Shown here one piece after another: positions 59,320 through 64,000 of a stretch of 64,000 bases of DNA; within the stretch, counting starts at the first letter, position 1, and each line of letters opens with the position of its first letter. The DNA lies in assembly GCF_036320965.1 (NCBI RefSeq), contig NC_092286.1:26592770-26656769 (forward strand), written 5' to 3'. The translations under genes and the position numbers were made by a program. The notes under the pieces were generated by a model. That model did not search any database and had not been told where the DNA came from. It saw only the letters and a list, made by a program, of their open reading frames with translations. This stretch comes from Panulirus ornatus (lineage: Eukaryota > Arthropoda > Malacostraca > Decapoda > Palinuridae).

Positions 59320-59790
59320 CCATTCTTCCATGGATGCATCTACTGCTACATCCATTCCCATATAACTACAATACTTCAGTTTCTCCAAATTTTCTTCATT
59401 CAAACTCACATCCCAACTAACCTGTCCCTAAATCCTGCTAGACACAAACTTACTTTTCTTTACATTCACTCTCAACTTTCTCCTTTCACATACTTTTCCA
59501 AACACAATCACCAAATTCTGCTGTTTCACCACCAGCACTGTATCATCAGCAAACAACAACTGACTCACTTCCCAGGCCCACTCATCCCCCACAGACTATA
59601 TGCTCTCACCTCTCTCTAAGACTCACATTTACCTCTCACCATCCTATCCATAAACAACTTGAAAAACCACAGTGACATAAAACATCCCTGCCACAGACCA
59701 ACCTTCACTGAGAACCATTCACTCACCTCTCTTCCTATTCATACACAAGCCTTACACTCCTACACCACAGCAGTAGTCAGATAGTCTTCC
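59320..59790 (-). mobile_element. Divergent RTE-A RT fragment
   Basis: Minus-strand order: SLTRREVSEW-like motif B region (59690-59640), tcatcagcaaacaacaactg (FADD region near 59545), then thumb sequence near 59460-59340. More diverged than other copies, possibly a sister subfamily. Confidence 0.72.
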
Positions 59791-59894
59791 TCTATATACA
59801 TAAACAATGTGTAGTACTACAGATAGTCTTCCTATGTACATACATAAACAATGTGTAGTACTTTCCATTAAAAAAATTAGTAAAGTATCTATCA

Positions 59895-61110
59895 GAGTAT
59901 CTTTCAACATCTCTGATGCCCATTTCCTGCAGGAACTTCCATCAAGGGGGTGGCCACAGCTAAAGAGTCTCCACTTATCTCAGTCCTTTCATGCTTTCCT
60001 CACATACATCACTCCACACATTCTTCCACCATTTCTCTCCCTTCAATACTCTTCCACTCCATTTCCCCATATCACAGGAGGTCTTCCTCCCACATCAACC
60101 CATTTTAATCATAACATCATACACTCTCTTTAAAAATTCCCCATCTTGCATTCTTTCCCCCTGCCCAAACCACCATACAAAGTATTATGTTTCACCCACT
60201 CAAACACTCCACAATTCATTCCCTTTGCATTCCCTACCATACCATATCTATCATACACCCAACCATCTTTTTTCTTCATTCCAATGAGGTCATAATGCAT
60301 GATCCTCTCAAAATAGCTCATTTCCACTGACTGGATTCTTGACCTCTGACTCATACCATGTCTATGTTTTGGCTGCAGAGGTCAGGGTTGGGAGGACTAT
60401 GCTGTCCCTAAATCCTTTCTTCATACTTACTTACACCTATGTCTTTCTTTATTCTATTAAGGAATCCAATGACTCTCCTACTGTGTAATGCTCTCTCTCT
60501 TATCTTTCCTTCCATATCATCAAACTTACCTAAATAGCTCCCAAATACTTAAATTCTGTCACTTCTTCCAGTCTTTCTCCCCATATCTATATAATACATT
60601 TTAGTAGTTTGGTACACTTTCATTCTCTAACTCTAAAGGGCTTTGCAAAATCTATACTTTCACTCTATTTCCTTTTAGATACCATTACTTTAGTTTTATT
60701 CATTTTTACCTTCAAATGCCTATGTTTACACACATAAAACACACAGCCTTCTGCAACCCTTCTTCACCGTAAGCAAATAAAACAGTATCATCCAATAACA
60801 GGCTTGTTACTAACCACCATAGATTACCATTGCATTCTATCTCTTTAACCACTTCCCTAACTTTGCTTTCATCTCTCTTATCACTCCAACAATATACATG
60901 TTAAAAATCCATAGTGACATCATACAGCCCTGCCTCATACCCACATGAATACCATAACTATCACTCAACTCCATCCAGTCTTACACATGCATTTGCTCCT
61001 CTAAGAAAGGCTTTCACACCATCCAACAGTTCTCCCCCTACTGCACATATCCTTAGCATATACCACAAAGCATTTCATCCCACTCTGTCATACATTTGTC
61101 TGTTCTAAAA
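59895..61110 (-). mobile_element. RTE-B LINE, RT to 3' end
   Basis: Minus strand from about 61110: RT A/B region, MDF.. then LLLDDTVLFAYGEEGLQKAV near 60780 (LDDT in place of FADD), thumb, C-terminal block GMVGNAKGMNCGVFEWVKHN (60240-60180) and RPPVIW..RVEEYW-type end near 60050, finishing with the 3' block ccccttgatggaagttcctg + caggaaatgggcatcagaga at 59900-59970. All frames are broken; longest 60130-60354. Confidence 0.75.
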
Positions 61111-61640
61111 AACTACTGCCCAAATGCAGTTGGACTGTGGCTCCCCCTTCTGTTCCATCCTAAAGAGCTTGTTATTGGAATTACTAGAGTAATGCCTCAT
61201 GCATTCAAACTCCAGATTTGAGTTTATACATCCTTGAATGGGGCAAAGTCTGTACAGAGATATTCCAGGACCTCTGTATGAAGAAACTATGTATCTGTAC
61301 CAAGTCCATGGTTACCTGACAAAATTTAAGGTAACCAAGCAGTGACCAGAAAGAGCTCTCAGCCAATGTTACTTCATTCAGCCATTATTATTCCTAACAC
61401 CACTGTAATTTAGAAATATCTAAAGGATGATGCACTCACAAAATAGTCGAACTTTATCACCTTACGTTTCTTATAGAGGATAAGAAAAGTATAATACAAT
61501 ATAAAAATGAATAACATATATAAAAAACTAAATATCGTTAACTAATAAAAACAAATACTCCCACATAAAGCCCAAGTGCATAGGTCCCTTGTCTGCCATG
61601 GTTCTATAAAATGTGGTTTTGAGTATCTACACTGTTCACA
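61111..61640. other. Intron or upstream sequence, nothing recognised
   Basis: No coding frame, splice-bounded OGFOD2-like segment or repeat that I recognise. Confidence 0.45.
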
Positions 61641-62150
61641 GTTTTCCAGATTACTGAGGCCTCATTCACTTATATTCATTCTCTAGATGTCTGATGTCTA
61701 TGCAATGCACCAAAACCAAAGCTCCACTATCCACAATAATGCTCCTCAGACATTTCCATGGTGTCTTCCCGCTGCTTCATATGCCATAGTTCAGTCCACC
61801 ACAATGTGTCATCCCCTGTATATGACATCACTATAGTTCACTTTATCCTGTACACACATTTTACCTTCTACATGTTCAGGACCCAAGTAATCGAAATCTT
61901 TTCCACTCCATCCTTCCCTGTCCAATTTGGTCTAAACTACCTGTCCCCTCAACTTCTGACACATATCCTCACTGTCCACCTTTTCTCACTCATTCTTTCA
62001 AAATGTCAAAACCATTTCAGCACACCCACATCAGTCCTCTCAAACATACTCTTATTACCAACCTCTCTCTTACCCTTTTAATTCTTATTTGATCAAATCA
62101 TCACACATCACATGTTATCTTCAAACATTTCTTTTCCAACAAAGCCATTT
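61640..62150 (-). mobile_element. Divergent RTE-A C-terminal and 3' UTR fragment
   Basis: Plus-strand blocks atgttcaggacccaagtaat, ctccatccttccctgtccaa, ttctgacacatatcctcact and ctctcttacccttttaattc mirror the minus-strand RTE-A C-terminal block and 3' UTR in order, at lower identity than other copies. Confidence 0.75.
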
Positions 62151-63640
62151 GTAAATTTCTCCTCCATCTGACAATTAATGAAAATAAATCGCCTCACCAT
62201 AGACAGTTTCCAGTAACAGACAGCATTTATGTCTGAGTAAATCAGCAGCAGATATGTCTAAGTACATCAGATGTAGTAACTAATCTTCATCAAAGCAAAG
62301 AAACTTGGATGATTTTTTCTTTATCTTTTTTTTATAATCTTTTGTATGAATCATCTATACAAGGCCTTATCTCACAACACAGTATCATACAGAATATGTA
62401 TATACATAAAAAGACCTTCTGTACTCTTATGTATTTCATGTCTAGGTCCATAACAGTTAATCATCAAGAATTCTAAGTTACTTAGACAGGAACTGAAAAA
62501 GACTGTTCTGAATGTATTTGTCCTTATTGTGTACTAATTCCTTGAATCTAAGCTTAACTATGTGTAAGGCAAGTGGAAGAGAGTATAAAGATCTACCAGA
62601 TGCTAAAGAGAAGATTCTGAAAGAGCATGAGTTGGGTGACAGACAGGATCAGAAACTACAGCACTTGAAGAGTTTTATGTATAATCTTTTGAAAATAAAT
62701 GATATAAACACTAAACAGACAAAAAATATAATGGAGATTTGAAAAGCTAATTAATCTCTATTTTTCAAGAAGGGAAAACAAAGAAAATCACTAAAATATT
62801 AAAAGAATTCTTATAGATTCTATATCTTACAACCCCATGACTTGTTCAGCCATGATTATTATCAATGAATGTAGGGTATGGCTTGGGGCAAAGCAAAATC
62901 TTACTCACGGTTGTCTGTCTTCATGTAAACAGCAATAATCTATGTCTATGATTAGCAAAAGTATTCTCCTTTTATAGGTTACACTGCTTAAAAATCAAAG
63001 AGCACAAAAATCCATCAGTCAGTCTATCTAATATTTTCAATCAATTTCTAACACATCACACTGTGTCATTTGCTACTGATTTTGTTTCTTACCCTTGTAT
63101 ATACTAGTAACTAACAAAATACACCAGCCTGTTAAAGAAGCAATGAAAAATGCATCATCGTCTTGTTCTAAGATACTAAAGACACTATAAGAATAAAGAA
63201 ACACTTAATTTTTTGATACTGATGACACTGACAGAAACAAAAATTTAGAAATATTCAGTTACTGAGAACTGAGGAGTAAAAATGTTGCTATACATGCTCA
63301 TTTTAAAGCATAGTTTTTTTTTCTTCCTTCAAAATTCCAAAATACTTTCCTTTGTCTCTTCTTTTTCCCTTTCATAATACTCTCTATAATTCAATTAAAG
63401 CCAGCCTTGATGCAGACTTTTGTTCATGACTGGGAGAGAGAGGGGGAGGGGAATGTTTGACAACCTTCTCTTGGTCAAAGAACCCTATGTGCAATGTGCA
63501 ATATTTTCTGGAACCTCAGTCTTCTCCCTCCATTCTTTCTCTTCTTTCCTGAACAAAACATTATGACTGTGTAAGTAATAATAAGACAACCAGTAGCCAT
63601 ACTCATATCAAAAGAGCTCCATCTACCTATCTACTTATAT
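62151..63640. other. Sequence upstream of recognised OGFOD2 exons, nothing firmly recognised
   Basis: AT-rich. A plus frame at 62512-62742 (76 codons) has no recognisable motif. I looked on the minus strand for the missing OGFOD2 N-terminal exon and did not find a convincing one. 63320-63430 resembles 50250-50355. Confidence 0.45.
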
Positions 63641-63644
63641 ATAT

Positions 63645-64000
63645 GATACCCTTTCCCTCCAGAAGCTCCCATCATGGTGGTGGCCATGGCAAAAAGTTTC
63701 CACTTATTCCTGTCCTTACATGCCTCCCTCACATACACCATTCCATGCATTCTTCCACCATTTCTCTCCCTCCAGTATTCTTCCACTCTATTTCCCCAAA
63801 TCACAGGTGGTCTTCCTCACACACCAACCCCTTTAACTGTACTATCATACACTCTCCTTATATACTCTCAGTCCTGCATTCTTTCCACACAGCAAAACCA
63901 CCTCAAAGTATTATGTTTTATGCATTCTACCACTCCACAATTCATTCCCCTTGCATCCCCTCCTATATCACATTTCTAATACACAACTTCATTTCTTCCT
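63645..64000 (-). mobile_element. RTE-B LINE 3' end, cut by the window edge
   Basis: Plus sequence ctcccatcatggtggtggcc, tgcattcttccaccatttct, atttccccaaatcacaggtg and gtattatgttttatgcattc parallels 59930-60200 in the same order. This is the end of the RTE-B C-terminal region. Confidence 0.78.

Noticed and set aside
62512..62742. 76-codon plus frame, charged and lysine-rich
   Set aside because: No recognised domain and an AT-rich setting; it is on the opposite strand to OGFOD2 and does not match the missing N-terminal exon.
62880..62960. Minus-strand GTGAGT near 62905 as the donor of the missing OGFOD2 exon
   Set aside because: The sequence before it does not translate to anything like the OGFOD2 N-terminus in any frame.

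Overview
The window looks like a repeat-choked stretch of an animal nuclear genome, most likely a decapod crustacean. That is an inference from the repeats: RTE-type LINEs with (AT)n or (GATA)n tails, a Penelope/retrozyme-like unit with hammerhead-like motifs, many minisatellites, and introns of 10-13 kb. There are no bacterial operons, rRNA genes or convincing tRNA genes.

One conserved gene spans most of the window on the minus strand. Five short exons at 56200-56310, 43933-44154, 31292-31477, 18129-18301 and 8294-8441 join in frame. They encode the C-terminal 279 residues of a protein I recognise as OGFOD2, a 2-oxoglutarate/Fe(II) dioxygenase. All splice sites are GT/AG, the HxD...H...R active site is complete, and the stop codon and a candidate poly(A) signal are present. 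The N-terminal exon or exons were not found and probably lie beyond 64000. A second minus-strand gene may begin at the left edge: a 133-nt exon (155-287) encodes a signal peptide and ends at a consensus splice donor.

Almost everything else is repeat. Two RTE-like LINE families (my labels RTE-A and RTE-B) fill the introns. RTE-A occurs as near-full-length copies (8635-11945, 40009-43287, 51200-53850, 56845-59285), truncated copies, nested copies and inverted copies. All carry stops or frameshifts, although open segments reach 523 codons. RTE-B occurs as fragments plus short non-autonomous elements that look like its 5' end fused to its 3' end. Other transposons are a Tc1/mariner (21.8-23.2 kb), a pogo/Tigger copy apparently inside a CR1/L2-like LINE (37.8-39.6 kb), and fragments of other LINEs.

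Tandem arrays are large: 23-bp (1-154), 31-bp (841-2908), a decayed roughly 29-bp array (to 4230), 35/36-bp (13690-15012) and about 46-49-bp (45461-50185). The last two are open in all three forward frames by chance of composition and should not be called genes.

I saw no clearly new system. The observations most worth checking are the fold-back LINE at 51.2 kb whose two arms share one private deletion, the hammerhead-like repeat pair at 21.3 kb, the RTE-B 5'-3' fusion elements, and the array of splice-donor-like motifs beside the putative first exon.
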